Shown piece by piece: positions 32,573-42,675 of a stretch of DNA of 64,000 nt (within the stretch, counting starts at the first letter, position 1; each line of letters starts with the position of its first letter). Where the stretch lies: the NCBI GenBank assembly GCA_944342015.1, contig CALVMC010000001.1:62001-126000 (forward strand), given 5' to 3'. The position numbers and the translations under genes were made by a program. Origin of the DNA: an uncultured Clostridia bacterium. Lineage in GTDB: Bacteria > Bacillota > Clostridia > Christensenellales > CALVMC01. The notes beneath the pieces were generated by a model. It ran no database searches. It saw nothing but the letters and a program-made list of their open reading frames with translations, and had not been told where the DNA came from.

Positions 32573-33660
32573 TAAAACACTCTGCCGATGAAAAAGTTTT
32601 GTTGTGGCTTAACGGCATCGAAGGTATTTCTCTGTCAAGAAAAAGAGAAATACTGACTTTCGACGATAATCCGTACAAGTTTTTTAAAAACCTTAAATCT
32701 CACAAGGAAAAAATAATTGCCGTTTGCAAAGAAGAAGGATATAATAAACTCGAAGAAAATTACAGCAGCGACGCTCTCGACGAATGTGAAAAAGAATGTA
32801 ACGGCGGTATAGATTACATTACGGAATGTTCCGATAATTATCCTACGCTTTTAAGAGATATAGAAAAACCGCCTCTCGCTTTATATTTTTTAGGAAACCT
32901 TAAAGCACTTGAAAATATTGCCATAGCAATTGTAGGTACCAGAAGTATGACAAGTTACGGTCAGAGAGTGGCAGAGTTCTTTTCAGGTAGTTTTGCCAAA
33001 GTTAAAATCGCCGTTGTCAGCGGACTTGCTTACGGAATAGATAAAACCGCCCATGAGAAAACTCTCGAAGAAGGGGGTTGCGCTATCGCTGTTTTAGGCG
33101 GCGGACTTAAAAGAATGTATCCGAAAGAAAATACCGATCTTGCAAGAAGAATTATTAAGTCAGGCGGATTAATACTTACGGAGTATCCTCCGGAAAGAAG
33201 TCCTAAGCCATATTATTTTCCTGACAGAAACAGAATTATCGCAGGTCTCAGCAACGCCGTTCTTATAGCCGAAGCCGGTATCAAAAGCGGAGCTTTGATA
33301 ACCGCTCAGCATGCAATAATGCAGGATAAAAAACTTTTTCTTGTACCGGGCAGTATATTTTCAAAAAATTGCGACGGCGTAAACGCTATGATAAAAGACG
33401 ATATGGGTATAACCGTTACCGAGCCCAAAGACGTTTTTGAGGCTATGGGCTTTAATTTCATAAGCGAAGAAGAGAAAGAGAATATCGAGTTTGACGAACT
33501 TGAAGAATTTATTATAAAATTTTTAGAAAGCGGAGAAAAACACATAGAAGAGCTTCTGAAAGAAACTAAACTTCCTATAAATACTTTAAATTCAATGCTA
33601 ACAAAACTGGAAGTTTGTGGTATAATAAAGAAATTGCGTGGCAATTATTACGGCTTATAA
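32569..33660 (+). CDS. dprA: DNA processing protein DprA
   Basis: Loads RecA on single-stranded DNA during transformation. Rossmann-like DprA core: IVGTRSMTSYG, SGLAYGIDKTAHE, AVLGGGLKRMYP, PDRNRIIAGLS and LVPGSIF; N-terminal helix-hairpin region and C-terminal winged-helix (EELLKETKLPINTLNSML). 363 residues from ATG 32569, which overlaps the comM stop; a TTG 6 bases earlier is less likely. The frame ends 10 bases before topA's ATG. Confidence 0.95.
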   Translation: MIKHSADEKVLLWLNGIEGISLSRKREILTFDDNPYKFFKNLKSHKEKIIAVCKEEGYNKLEENYSSDALDECEKECNGGIDYITECSDNYPTLLRDIEKPPLALYFLGNLKALENIAIAIVGTRSMTSYGQRVAEFFSGSFAKVKIAVVSGLAYGIDKTAHEKTLEEGGCAIAVLGGGLKRMYPKENTDLARRIIKSGGLILTEYPPERSPKPYYFPDRNRIIAGLSNAVLIAEAGIKSGALITAQHAIMQDKKLFLVPGSIFSKNCDGVNAMIKDDMGITVTEPKDVFEAMGFNFISEEEKENIEFDELEEFIIKFLESGEKHIEELLKETKLPINTLNSMLTKLEVCGIIKKLRGNYYGL

Positions 33661-33670
33661 CGGAGTAAAT

Positions 33671-35791
33671 ATGAAATTAGTTATAGTAGAATCGCCTTCA
33701 AAGGCAAAGACAATTGAAAAGTATTTAGGTTCAGGATACAAGGTTATGGCGTCCGGAGGACATGTTTGCGATTTGCCGACTAAAAGATTAGGGGTTGATA
33801 TCGAGCATAATTTCGAGCCTGAGTATGAAATTAATCCCGATAAAAAAGAAACCATCGAAAAGTTAAAAAAAGCGTTACAAAATTCCGATGAAGTTTTTCT
33901 TGCTACCGACCCTGACCGTGAAGGCGAGGCTATTTCATGGCATCTTAAAAATGTGCTCGGAATCGACAAGGATAATATCAGAGTCGAGTTTAACGAAATT
34001 TCTAAAAAAGCGGTAAGTAAAGCTCTTTCCGGTGAGCCCAGAAAACTTAATTTCAATCTTATAAATTCACAGCAGGCAAGAAGGGTGCTGGATAGGCTCG
34101 TAGGCTATAAAATTTCTCCTATAATTTCCAAAAAAATAAAAAGCGGACTTTCGGCAGGTAGAGTTCAGTCTGTGGCTTTAAAAATGATTGTCGAAAGAGA
34201 AAGGGAAATAGAAGCTTTCAAACCCGAAGAATACTGGAACTTTTTTGCCTTCTTGCTTTCACAGAATAAAACAAAACTTAAATGTATTTTAAGCGATAAA
34301 AATAAAAAGAAACTTAAAGTCAGGAGCAAACAGGAACTCGACGAACTGTTAGCAAATATCGATAACGCTAAATTCTTCGTTGACAGCGTAAAGCGTGCCG
34401 AATCGATTTCCAAACCGCAACCGCCTTTTACGACAAGTACTATGCAGCAGGACGCTTCGCATAAATTGAATCTTTCTTCTCCTCAGATAATGCAACTTGC
34501 TCAACAGCTTTATGAGGGAATAGAAATTCCGGGCGAAGGACATGTTGCTTTGGTTACTTATATAAGAACGGACAGCGTCCGTGTTTCAGACGACGCAAAA
34601 GCCGAAGCTAAACAGTATATCCTTTCAAAATACGGAGAAAAGTATGTTCCTGAAAAATATAACGATTATCATTCCAAAGCCGGCGCTCAGGACGCACACG
34701 AGGCTATAAGACCGATTTCGCTCGACAGAACTCCCGAGGAAATGCAAAAGAAACTTTCAAGAAATCATTACAGGCTATATAAACTTATTTATGAAAGATT
34801 TTTGGCAAGCCAGATGACGGAAGCTTTATACGACACTTTAACGGTTCGTGTCGCCGCAGATTGCAAATCAGGGGATCAGTACGGGTTTTCGTTAAAAGGA
34901 AAATCTCTTAAATTCGACGGTTATACTGCCGTTTATTCACAGGCTCAAATTCAAAGTAAAGACGAAGACGATGAAGAAATAAGTCTGTTGCCTAATCTTG
35001 TTGAAGGGGAAAATCTTTCTTTGATAGAGTATAAATACGAACAAAAATTTACCAAGCCCCCTGCAAGATACACTGACGCAAGTCTTGTAAAAGCTATGGA
35101 AGAAAACGGTATAGGAAGACCGAGTACTTACGCTTCAATTATTTCCGTTCTGAACAAAAGGCAGTATGTCGAAAAGGAAAATAAATGTTTTAAACCTACT
35201 GCGCTCGGAATCGTTGTAGTCGATACTATGAATAAATATTTCGAAGATATTATGGATTATAAGTTTACCGCAAATATGGAATCCATTTTAGATAAGATTG
35301 AAGAAGGTCAGATAGAATGGAAAAAGGTAATATCCGATTTTTATCCGCCTTTAAAAGAAAAACTTATAATAGCGTCAAACGACGGTGAAAAATTCAAACC
35401 CGAATATGAAGTTTCGGATGTAAAATGCGAAAAGTGCGGCGCTAATATGGTTGTCAAATCAGGAAGATACGGTAAATTTCTTGCTTGTCCTAATTTCCCG
35501 AAATGCAGAAATATTAAAAGTTTGGCTGAAGAAGTTTCCAAGTGTCCCAAATGCGGAAAGAGTATCGTTAAAAGAAGAAGTAAAAAAGGCAAGATATTTT
35601 ACAGCTGTACAGGGTACCCCGATTGCGATTTTATTTCGTGGGAAATTCCTGCTCCGATTTTCTGTCCTAAATGCAACAGTACAATGTATATGAAAAAAAC
35701 CAAAGAAGCGGTAGTTTATACTTGTATAAACAAACAGTGCAATTATTCTGAAACACATCCAGTGGAAGTCGGTGTAAAAAATGACGGTTAA
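33671..35791 (+). CDS. topA: DNA topoisomerase I TopA
   Basis: Type IA topoisomerase that relaxes negative supercoils. 706 residues starting MKLVIVESPSKAKTIEKY at ATG 33671 (RBS CGGAG); upstream in-frame codons lack homology. Toprim acidic motif ATDPDREGEAISWH near residues 80-95, catalytic Tyr297 in TYIRTDS, GIGRPSTYASI, and three C-terminal zinc fingers (CEKCGANM..C..C, CPKCGKSI..C..C, CPKCNSTM..C..C). Standard dprA-topA-trmFO order. Confidence 0.97.
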   Translation: MKLVIVESPSKAKTIEKYLGSGYKVMASGGHVCDLPTKRLGVDIEHNFEPEYEINPDKKETIEKLKKALQNSDEVFLATDPDREGEAISWHLKNVLGIDKDNIRVEFNEISKKAVSKALSGEPRKLNFNLINSQQARRVLDRLVGYKISPIISKKIKSGLSAGRVQSVALKMIVEREREIEAFKPEEYWNFFAFLLSQNKTKLKCILSDKNKKKLKVRSKQELDELLANIDNAKFFVDSVKRAESISKPQPPFTTSTMQQDASHKLNLSSPQIMQLAQQLYEGIEIPGEGHVALVTYIRTDSVRVSDDAKAEAKQYILSKYGEKYVPEKYNDYHSKAGAQDAHEAIRPISLDRTPEEMQKKLSRNHYRLYKLIYERFLASQMTEALYDTLTVRVAADCKSGDQYGFSLKGKSLKFDGYTAVYSQAQIQSKDEDDEEISLLPNLVEGENLSLIEYKYEQKFTKPPARYTDASLVKAMEENGIGRPSTYASIISVLNKRQYVEKENKCFKPTALGIVVVDTMNKYFEDIMDYKFTANMESILDKIEEGQIEWKKVISDFYPPLKEKLIIASNDGEKFKPEYEVSDVKCEKCGANMVVKSGRYGKFLACPNFPKCRNIKSLAEEVSKCPKCGKSIVKRRSKKGKIFYSCTGYPDCDFISWEIPAPIFCPKCNSTMYMKKTKEAVVYTCINKQCNYSETHPVEVGVKNDG

Positions 35792-37085
35792 AGTAATAGG
35801 CGGAGGGCTTGCAGGATGCGAAGCATGTTATCAGCTTGCCAAAAGAGGAATAAAAACAATACTTTACGAAATGCGTCCGAAAAAGTTTACTCCTTGTCAT
35901 TCCACAGGTAATCTTTGCGAATTGGTTTGTTCAAACAGTCTTAAAAGCATAGGGCTTGAAACGGCGTCGGGACTTTTGAAAGAGGAAATGTCGGTTTTGG
36001 ACAGTCTTATTATAAAATGCGCAAAAGAATGTTCTGTTCCGTCAGGGAGCGCTCTATCGGTTGACAGAGCGCTTTTTTCTGAAAAAGTAACCGAAAAACT
36101 TTTATCGCTGTCTGATTTTAAACTTGTTACCGATGAAGTAATCGATATCGACAAAGACGAATATACGATTATAGCAAGCGGTCCTTTGACAAGCGACAGT
36201 TTGGCTGTAAGTATAAAGGAATTGATAGGTTGCGATTATCTTCATTTTTTCGATGCGGCAAGTCCCATAGTATCAGCCGAAAGTATTGATTACGACAAGG
36301 CTTTTTTTGCAAGCAGATACGGAAAAGGAGATAAATTCGATTATCTTAATCTTCCTATGAATAAGGAAGAATACGATTTGTTTTTAAATGAACTGATACA
36401 CGCAAAATGTGCAGAAGTCAAAGGCTTTGAAAAAAATCTGGTATTCGAAGGCTGTATGCCTGTTGAAGTTATGGCTTTAAGAGGGGAAAATACGCTGAGG
36501 TTCGGTCCTCTAAAACCCGTCGGTCTTTATAACGAAGGTAAAAAATATTATGCAGTCGTTCAACTCAGAAGAGAAAATAAAGAAGGCACAATGTATAACA
36601 TTGTAGGTTTTCAAACCCATCTTACTTTTCCCGAACAAAAAAGAGTTTTCTCTTTAATACCGGCTTTAAAAAATGCGGAGTTTTTGAGATACGGCGTTAT
36701 GCACAGAAATACTTTTATCAATTCCCCTGAAATTTTAAATTCCGATCTGAGTATGAAAAAGTACGGAAAAATATTTTTTGCAGGACAGATTACCGGTGTT
36801 GAAGGATATGTGGAAAGTGCCGCTGCGGGACTTATCGCCGGTATAAATACGGCGTTAAAAATAAAAGGAGAAGAAACGCTTATCCCGTCCGAAAACACTA
36901 TAATCGGAAGTCTTTTAAGATATATAACTTCCAATGTCGACAATTTTCAGCCAATGAATGCTAATTTCGGTCTTTTAAAACCTCTCGATACCGTTATAAA
37001 AGATAAACAACTTAGGAAAAAAGAGTTTTCAAAACGAGCCGTTAATGATATAATTAAATTTAACGATACAGTTAAAAATATTTAA
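35781..37085 (+). CDS. trmFO: Folate-dependent tRNA (uracil-54-C5)-methyltransferase TrmFO
   Basis: FAD enzyme using methylenetetrahydrofolate to form ribothymidine-54 in the tRNA T loop. N-terminal dinucleotide-binding VIGGGLAGCEACYQLAKRG, YEMRPKKFTPCH, CNSLKS-type segment (CSNSLKSIGLETASGLLKEE), GLYNEGKKYYAVVQLR, and the C-terminal FAGQITGVEGYVESAAAGL. 434 residues. It overlaps topA by 11 bases. In most Firmicutes xerC lies between trmFO and hslV; not here. Confidence 0.96.
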   Translation: MTVKVIGGGLAGCEACYQLAKRGIKTILYEMRPKKFTPCHSTGNLCELVCSNSLKSIGLETASGLLKEEMSVLDSLIIKCAKECSVPSGSALSVDRALFSEKVTEKLLSLSDFKLVTDEVIDIDKDEYTIIASGPLTSDSLAVSIKELIGCDYLHFFDAASPIVSAESIDYDKAFFASRYGKGDKFDYLNLPMNKEEYDLFLNELIHAKCAEVKGFEKNLVFEGCMPVEVMALRGENTLRFGPLKPVGLYNEGKKYYAVVQLRRENKEGTMYNIVGFQTHLTFPEQKRVFSLIPALKNAEFLRYGVMHRNTFINSPEILNSDLSMKKYGKIFFAGQITGVEGYVESAAAGLIAGINTALKIKGEETLIPSENTIIGSLLRYITSNVDNFQPMNANFGLLKPLDTVIKDKQLRKKEFSKRAVNDIIKFNDTVKNI

Positions 37086-37107
37086 ATATTTAATAACAGG
37101 AGAGATT

Positions 37108-37644
37108 ATGTCAGAATTTCATTCAACTACGATTTGCGCAGTTAAAAAGAACGGTAAGACCGCAATAGCGGGTGACGGTCAGGTCACTTTAAGCGAAAGC
37201 GTTATTTTTAAATCAAACGCAAAAAAAATAAAAAAATTATACGATAACAAAGTTATAATCGGCTTTGCAGGCAGCGTAAGCGATGCTTTTACCTTATGTG
37301 AAAAATTCGAGAAAATGCTTCAAAAGTATTCGGGCAATCTTATGAGAAGCTGCGTGGAACTTGCAGAACTTTGGAGAAACGATAAGGTACCGAGAAAACT
37401 CGACGCAATGATGATTGTTTGTAACAGCGAAGAAATGTTTATCGTTTCAGGTTCGGGAGATGTCATTGACCCGGAAGAAGGTATTTGTGCAATAGGCAGC
37501 GGCGGAAATTATGCTATGGCTGCTGCCCGTGCCCTTGCTCAGAATACAGATTTATCGGCAAAAGATATCGCAGTAAAAGCTTTAAAAATTGCAAGCGAAA
37601 TTTGCGTGTACACTAACGACAATATTACGGTGGAGGTACTCTGA
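37108..37644 (+). CDS. hslV: HslV/ClpQ (CodW-like) proteasome-related peptidase subunit
   Basis: Peptidase subunit of the HslVU ATP-dependent protease, a two-ring hexamer. 178 residues: MSEFHSTTICAVKKNG, GDGQVTLSE, IIGFAGSVSDAFTLCE, AIGSGGNYAMAAARAL. The N-terminus carries five residues before the usual STT and resembles B. subtilis CodW (MSSFHATT), which uses an N-terminal serine after Met removal instead of threonine. AGGAGAG before the ATG; TGATG junction with hslU. Confidence 0.95.
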   Translation: MSEFHSTTICAVKKNGKTAIAGDGQVTLSESVIFKSNAKKIKKLYDNKVIIGFAGSVSDAFTLCEKFEKMLQKYSGNLMRSCVELAELWRNDKVPRKLDAMMIVCNSEEMFIVSGSGDVIDPEEGICAIGSGGNYAMAAARALAQNTDLSAKDIAVKALKIASEICVYTNDNITVEVL

Positions 37645-38951
37645 TGAATTTAACCCCTAAAAAAATCGTTGCAGAACTCGACAGATACATTATCGGTCAG
37701 AACAGTGCTAAAAGAGCCGTTGCAGTCGCTCTCAGAAACAGATACAGAAGAAGCAAACTTACCGAAGAACAAAGAGAGGAAATTACTCCTAAAAATATTA
37801 TAATGAAAGGACCTACCGGCGTAGGTAAAACCGAAATAGCAAGAAGACTTGCTAAACTCGTTAAAGCGCCTTTCGTTAAAGTCGAAGCGACCAAATTTAC
37901 CGAAGTAGGTTATGTGGGACGTGATGTTGAGTCGATGATAAGAGACCTTGCCGAAGTTTCTGTTCGTCTCGTTAAAGAGGAAAAAATAAAAGAAGTAAAA
38001 GACAAAGCTTTAAAGACGGTAGAAATGATACTTGTTAAGCCTCTTTCAATGCAAATTCCCAAAAAAGACGGAATGAGCGATGAAGCGCATTTAGGGACAG
38101 TTATCGAAGATTACAGGGCAGGAAAACTCGACGATTTTATTGTGGAACTCGAACTTACCGAAACACACAAAACAATGAATGTTATGCCCGGTAGCGGTAT
38201 AGAACTCAATATCGGAGATATTTTCGGAGGAATGATACCGAAAAATAAGAAGAAAAGAAAAATTAAGGTTTCCGACGCAAAGAAAATTCTGTTCGATCAG
38301 GAATCGGAAAAACTCATAGACAACGACAGCGTGAATGTCGAGGCTATAAGAAGAGCGGAACAGGAAGGAATTATTTTTATCGACGAAATCGATAAAATTG
38401 CCGCAAAGGGAAATCAAGGCGGGCCCGATGTTTCTCGTGAAGGGGTTCAGAGAGATATATTGCCGATAGTTGAAGGTTGCAGCGTTACCACAAAATACGG
38501 CGCAATAAGAACGGATTTTATTCTGTTTATTGCAGCGGGCGCATTTCATATTTCAAATATTTCAGACTTGATTCCCGAATTGCAAGGCAGATTTCCTATT
38601 TGCGTAACTCTTGAAAGTCTGTCGGAAAAAGATTTTATAAACATTCTTACAAAACCCGATAATTCTATCACGAGTCAATATGCACAGCTTCTTGCAGTCG
38701 ATAACATAAGGCTTATATTTAAAGACGACGCAATAGAAGAAATTGCGAAGATTGCAGCAAGCGAAAATGAAAATAAAGAAAATATCGGCGCAAGAAGACT
38801 TCATACGGTAATGGAATTGTTACTTGAAGATATTTCCTTTAATGCCGGCGGACTCGATGTTATGACAGATGTCGTTATAGATAAAAAATATGTTTTGGAA
38901 ACCCTCGACAAAGAGGTAAATTCTTTGAATTTAAGGAAGTATATACTTTAA
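37644..38951 (+). CDS. hslU: HslU/ClpY ATPase subunit
   Basis: AAA+ unfoldase of HslVU. 435 residues: N-terminal IVAELDRYIIGQNSAKRAVA, Walker A GPTGVGKTEIARRLA, I-domain (about 110-240, containing GGMIPKNKKKRKIKV), Walker B IIFIDEIDKIA, sensor GARRLHTVMELLLE and the C-terminal LRKYIL tail that inserts into HslV. Overlaps hslV by one base and hisS by one base. Confidence 0.97.
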   Translation: MNLTPKKIVAELDRYIIGQNSAKRAVAVALRNRYRRSKLTEEQREEITPKNIIMKGPTGVGKTEIARRLAKLVKAPFVKVEATKFTEVGYVGRDVESMIRDLAEVSVRLVKEEKIKEVKDKALKTVEMILVKPLSMQIPKKDGMSDEAHLGTVIEDYRAGKLDDFIVELELTETHKTMNVMPGSGIELNIGDIFGGMIPKNKKKRKIKVSDAKKILFDQESEKLIDNDSVNVEAIRRAEQEGIIFIDEIDKIAAKGNQGGPDVSREGVQRDILPIVEGCSVTTKYGAIRTDFILFIAAGAFHISNISDLIPELQGRFPICVTLESLSEKDFINILTKPDNSITSQYAQLLAVDNIRLIFKDDAIEEIAKIAASENENKENIGARRLHTVMELLLEDISFNAGGLDVMTDVVIDKKYVLETLDKEVNSLNLRKYIL

Positions 38952-40198
38952 TGATTACCATACCAAAAGGAACTAAGGACGTATTGCCTTCTCAATCTTA
39001 TAAGTGGAGATTTATCGAAAATCAAGCAAAAAGCGTTGCCGACGCTTTTTGTTATAAAGAAATAAGAACTCCCGTATTCGAACATACCGAACTTTTTTTG
39101 AGAGGAGTAGGAGATACTACCGATGTCGTTAATAAGGAAATGTACACTTTTGAAGACAAAGGCGGAAGAAGTATTACTCTGAAACCCGAAGGAACGGCAG
39201 GCGTTGCAAGAAGTTTTATAGAAAATAATCTTCACGCAGGAATTCTTCCTGTTAAAATGTTCTATATAACTCCGGTTTTCAGGTATGAAAGACCTCAGGC
39301 GGGAAGACTCAGAGAACATCATCAGTTCGGCGCCGAACTTTACGGGGCAAAAACGCCCGAAGCGGACGCCGATATAATCTCTCTTGCCAAAACTCTTTTT
39401 GACCGCTTTAATTTAAAGCCTGTTCTCGAAATAAACAGTATAGGCTGTCCGGTTTGCAGAAAAGAGTACAATAACGCTTTAAAAAATTATTACGATAAAC
39501 ATAAGGATAAAATATGTAAAACCTGTAAGGAAAGACTTGAAAAAAATCCTTTGCGCCTTTTGGATTGTAAAGAGGAAATTTGTTCGGAAATCGCAAAAAA
39601 CGCACCTAAGATTTTAGATTATCTTTGTGAAGATTGCAGAGAGCATCACGAAAAATTAAAATTGATATTAAAGAATCTCAATATTGATTTTGTGGAAAAT
39701 CCTATGATTGTAAGAGGACTCGATTACTATTTCAGAACTGTTTTTGAGTTTGTCAGCGATAAACTCGGCGCCAAGTCCACAGTTTGCGGAGGAGGAAGAT
39801 ATAACGGACTTACCAAACAGTTAGGCGGTGAAGATGTTCCGGCGGTAGGTTTCGGAATGGGGATTGAAAGACTGCTTTTACTTATCGAAAACAGTAATCC
39901 GGATATTTTTAACGAAATATTTCCTACCGTTTTTATTTCGGTTGCGACAGATAAAGCAAAAGAATTTGCGTTAAAAACGGTTTATGAACTGCGCAGTATA
40001 GGTATAATCGCCGAAACCGATATTATGGGAAGAAGTTTAAAGGCTCAAATGAAATATGCCGATAAAATAAAGGCTCGATACTGTGTGGTTTTAGGCGATG
40101 AAGAACTGAAAACAGGTTTATGTAAGATGAAAAATATGAAATCTTCCGATATCAATGAAATAAAAATTTCAGATATAATTAAGTTTTTTGCGGAATAA
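38951..40198 (+). CDS. hisS: Histidyl-tRNA synthetase HisS
   Basis: Class II synthetase. 415 residues: IPKGTKDVLP, motif 2 PVFRYERPQAGRLREHHQFGAE, the histidine-specific RGLDYYFRTVFEF, GGGRYNGL, motif 3 GFGMGIERLLLL and a C-terminal anticodon-binding domain (about 325-415). A middle insertion holds CPVCRKEY, CKTCKER and CEDC cysteines. The anticodon domain distinguishes it from HisZ at 6.8 kb. Starts in TAATG overlap with hslU; no T-box leader. Confidence 0.97.
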   Translation: MITIPKGTKDVLPSQSYKWRFIENQAKSVADAFCYKEIRTPVFEHTELFLRGVGDTTDVVNKEMYTFEDKGGRSITLKPEGTAGVARSFIENNLHAGILPVKMFYITPVFRYERPQAGRLREHHQFGAELYGAKTPEADADIISLAKTLFDRFNLKPVLEINSIGCPVCRKEYNNALKNYYDKHKDKICKTCKERLEKNPLRLLDCKEEICSEIAKNAPKILDYLCEDCREHHEKLKLILKNLNIDFVENPMIVRGLDYYFRTVFEFVSDKLGAKSTVCGGGRYNGLTKQLGGEDVPAVGFGMGIERLLLLIENSNPDIFNEIFPTVFISVATDKAKEFALKTVYELRSIGIIAETDIMGRSLKAQMKYADKIKARYCVVLGDEELKTGLCKMKNMKSSDINEIKISDIIKFFAE

Positions 40199-40199
40199 T

Positions 40200-41999
40200 A
40201 TGGTAAATACTATGGAAAAAAGAACTAAAATGTGCGGTCAGTTCAGACCTGGCGATATAGGTAAAAAGGTTACTGCTAACGGATTTGTTGCCAAATACAG
40301 AAATTTAGGCACAATATTTTTTGTGGATTTAAGAGACAGAACGGGTATTGTTCAGATAAGGTTCGATAAAACTTCGGACGAAAAACTTTTCGAACAGTGT
40401 ATTAAATTGAAAAACGAATTTGTAATATCGGTAACGGGAACGGTATCGCTGAGAGGGGAAAAGAATATCAATAAAAATCTTCCCACCGGCGAAATAGAAA
40501 TCAATGCGGAAAAACTTACAATTCTTTCAGAAGCTGATGTTACTCCGTTTTTTATTTCCGACGATGTCAATGCAAACGAAGCCCTTCGTTTGAAATACCG
40601 TTATCTCGACCTCAGAAGACCATATCTTCAAAAGATTTTCGCAATGCGTGACAATATTTCTAAGGTTGCAAGGAATTATCTTTCACAAAACGGATTTATG
40701 GAAATCGAAACTCCTTTCCTCGGAAAATCCACTCCCGAGGGAGCAAGGGATTACCTTGTTCCGAGCAGAGTTCATCCCGGCGAATTTTATGCGTTGCCGC
40801 AATCTCCGCAGCTATTTAAACAGCTTTTAATGATTGCAGGCTTTGACAGATACTATCAGATTGCTCGCTGTTTCAGAGATGAAGATTTAAGAGCGAACAG
40901 ACAGCCCGAATTTTCTCAGATTGACCTTGAAATGAGTTTTGTCAACGACGAAGAAGACGTTATGGAAATTGCCGAAGGGCTTATAAAAGAACTGTTCAGA
41001 GAATGTCTTAATATAAACTTCGATAAGCCTTTCAGAAGAATGAGTTATAAAGAAGCAATGGAAAATTACGGCAGTGACAAACCCGATACTCGTTTCGATA
41101 TGAAAATAAAAGATGTAACGAATGAAGCAAAAAAATGCGCTTTTATTAACTTCGAAGAAGTTATAAAAAACGGGGGTAAAGTCCGCGCCGTAAACGCAAA
41201 AGGTCTTTCAAACACACTCACACGCAAAAATATAGATGAAATATGCGATTACGCTAAATCATGCGGAGCAAAAGGTCTTTACTATATTTCATTGAAAAAC
41301 GAAGGCGTTTCTTCTTCTATTTCCAAATTTTTAAACGATGAAATTACCGATTCTATTTGTAAAATCATGAATGCGGAAAAGGGCGATATAATTTTTATCG
41401 CAGCAGAAAGCAAGGATAAATTTTTACTTGAAACCTTGGGACTTTTAAGATGTTTTATCGCTAAAAAATATTCGTTGATCGACGAAAGCCTTTTCGATAT
41501 ATTATGGATAAAAGATTTCCCTCTTCTTGAATATAACGAAGAAGAACAAAGATATGTCGCTATGCATCATCCTTTTACAAGTCCGAAACAGGAGGATTTA
41601 AAATATATTGACAAAGCGCCGGAAAAAATCAGAGCAAACGCATACGACCTTGTTATAAACGGGCAGGAAGCAGGCGGTGGAAGCATAAGAATTCACGACA
41701 GAAATATGCAGAAAAAAATGTTCGATTTAATAGGTCTTTCCGAACAGGATATAAAAGAAAGATTCGGGTTTTTTGTAGACGCATTCAAATACGGTGTTCC
41801 TCCGCACGGCGGGCTTGCTTTCGGACTCGACAGGCTTGTTATGCTGTTTACGGGAGTGGACAACATAAAAGATGTTATTGCCTTTCCCAAAGTTCAGAAC
41901 GCAAGCTGTCTTATGAGCGAGGCTCCATCTCCGGTTGAGGACAAGCAATTAAAAGAACTGAGACTTTCTATACAGAACGATGAACAGAAGAACGGTTGA
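40200..41999 (+). CDS. aspS: Aspartyl-tRNA synthetase AspS
   Basis: Class IIb synthetase. N-terminal OB anticodon domain (about 10-110; GFVAKYRNLGTIFFVDLRDRTG), motif 2 with ARCFRDEDLRANRQPEF, GAD insertion (about 290-420), QEAGGGSIRIHD, and motif 3 GLAFGLDRLVMLFTG. About 599 residues. ATG 40200 is used; neither it nor ATG 40212 has a strong ribosome site and the gene follows hisS by one base, so re-initiation is likely. Whether it also charges tRNA-Asn cannot be judged by eye. Confidence 0.96.
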   Translation: MVNTMEKRTKMCGQFRPGDIGKKVTANGFVAKYRNLGTIFFVDLRDRTGIVQIRFDKTSDEKLFEQCIKLKNEFVISVTGTVSLRGEKNINKNLPTGEIEINAEKLTILSEADVTPFFISDDVNANEALRLKYRYLDLRRPYLQKIFAMRDNISKVARNYLSQNGFMEIETPFLGKSTPEGARDYLVPSRVHPGEFYALPQSPQLFKQLLMIAGFDRYYQIARCFRDEDLRANRQPEFSQIDLEMSFVNDEEDVMEIAEGLIKELFRECLNINFDKPFRRMSYKEAMENYGSDKPDTRFDMKIKDVTNEAKKCAFINFEEVIKNGGKVRAVNAKGLSNTLTRKNIDEICDYAKSCGAKGLYYISLKNEGVSSSISKFLNDEITDSICKIMNAEKGDIIFIAAESKDKFLLETLGLLRCFIAKKYSLIDESLFDILWIKDFPLLEYNEEEQRYVAMHHPFTSPKQEDLKYIDKAPEKIRANAYDLVINGQEAGGGSIRIHDRNMQKKMFDLIGLSEQDIKERFGFFVDAFKYGVPPHGGLAFGLDRLVMLFTGVDNIKDVIAFPKVQNASCLMSEAPSPVEDKQLKELRLSIQNDEQKNG

Positions 42000-42648
42000 A
42001 CTTATAGGACGGGAAAAATTTGATATTCTTTCAAATGCCACGGTTGCGGTTATCGGCCTTGGAGGAGTAGGTGGTTTTGTCGCAGAAGAGCTTGCAAGAT
42101 GCGGAACGGGTAATTTGATTTTAGCCGACGGCGATATTATCGAGGAAAGTAATCTTAACAGACAAATTATTGCAACTAAATCAAATATAGGAAAAAACAA
42201 AGCCGAGGAATTTAAAAAAAGAATAGAAAATATAAGTAATGCAAAAATTTCTATAATACCTGAGTTTATAACTAAGGAAAATTTAAGTTCTCATTTAAGC
42301 GGAAAAATAGACTTTATAGCAGATTGCATAGACAATGTTGAAAACAAGGTGGATTTAATAAAATACGCAAAGGACAACAATTATCCTATAATATCCGCAA
42401 TGGGCGCAGGTAATCGTTACAATTTATGTAAATTCGAAGTTGCGGATATATATAAAACCAGCGGCGACGGCTTAGCAAAAAAAATAAGACAGAAATTACG
42501 GGAGATAAATATAAACTCTCTCGATGTAGTTTATGCTTGCAGCGTTGCCGATAAAAAAGAGAGAATAATAGGCAGCATTTCGTATATGCCTGCTATTATG
42601 GGCAGCACGATATGCGGTTACATTATAAACAAACTAATAGATAAATAA
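41980..42648 (+). CDS. tcdA: tRNA threonylcarbamoyladenosine dehydratase TcdA (ThiF/E1-like)
   Basis: ATP-dependent enzyme converting t6A37 to cyclic ct6A. E1-like Rossmann fold: VIGLGGVGGFVAEELARCG (nucleotide binding), LADGDIIEESNLNRQI (Asp and Arg of the adenylation site), DCIDNVENK, and a C-terminal hydrophobic anchor. 222 residues. The start overlaps aspS by 20 bases. hisS-aspS-tcdA order is typical of Clostridia. Confidence 0.92.
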   Translation: MNRRTVELIGREKFDILSNATVAVIGLGGVGGFVAEELARCGTGNLILADGDIIEESNLNRQIIATKSNIGKNKAEEFKKRIENISNAKISIIPEFITKENLSSHLSGKIDFIADCIDNVENKVDLIKYAKDNNYPIISAMGAGNRYNLCKFEVADIYKTSGDGLAKKIRQKLREININSLDVVYACSVADKKERIIGSISYMPAIMGSTICGYIINKLIDK

Positions 42649-42675
42649 ATAAAAATATTTTGTCGGGCAGGAAAA

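Noticed and set aside
38940..40200. T-box leaders before hisS and aspS
   Set aside because: hslU-hisS overlap by one base and hisS-aspS are separated by one base, leaving no room for a leader.
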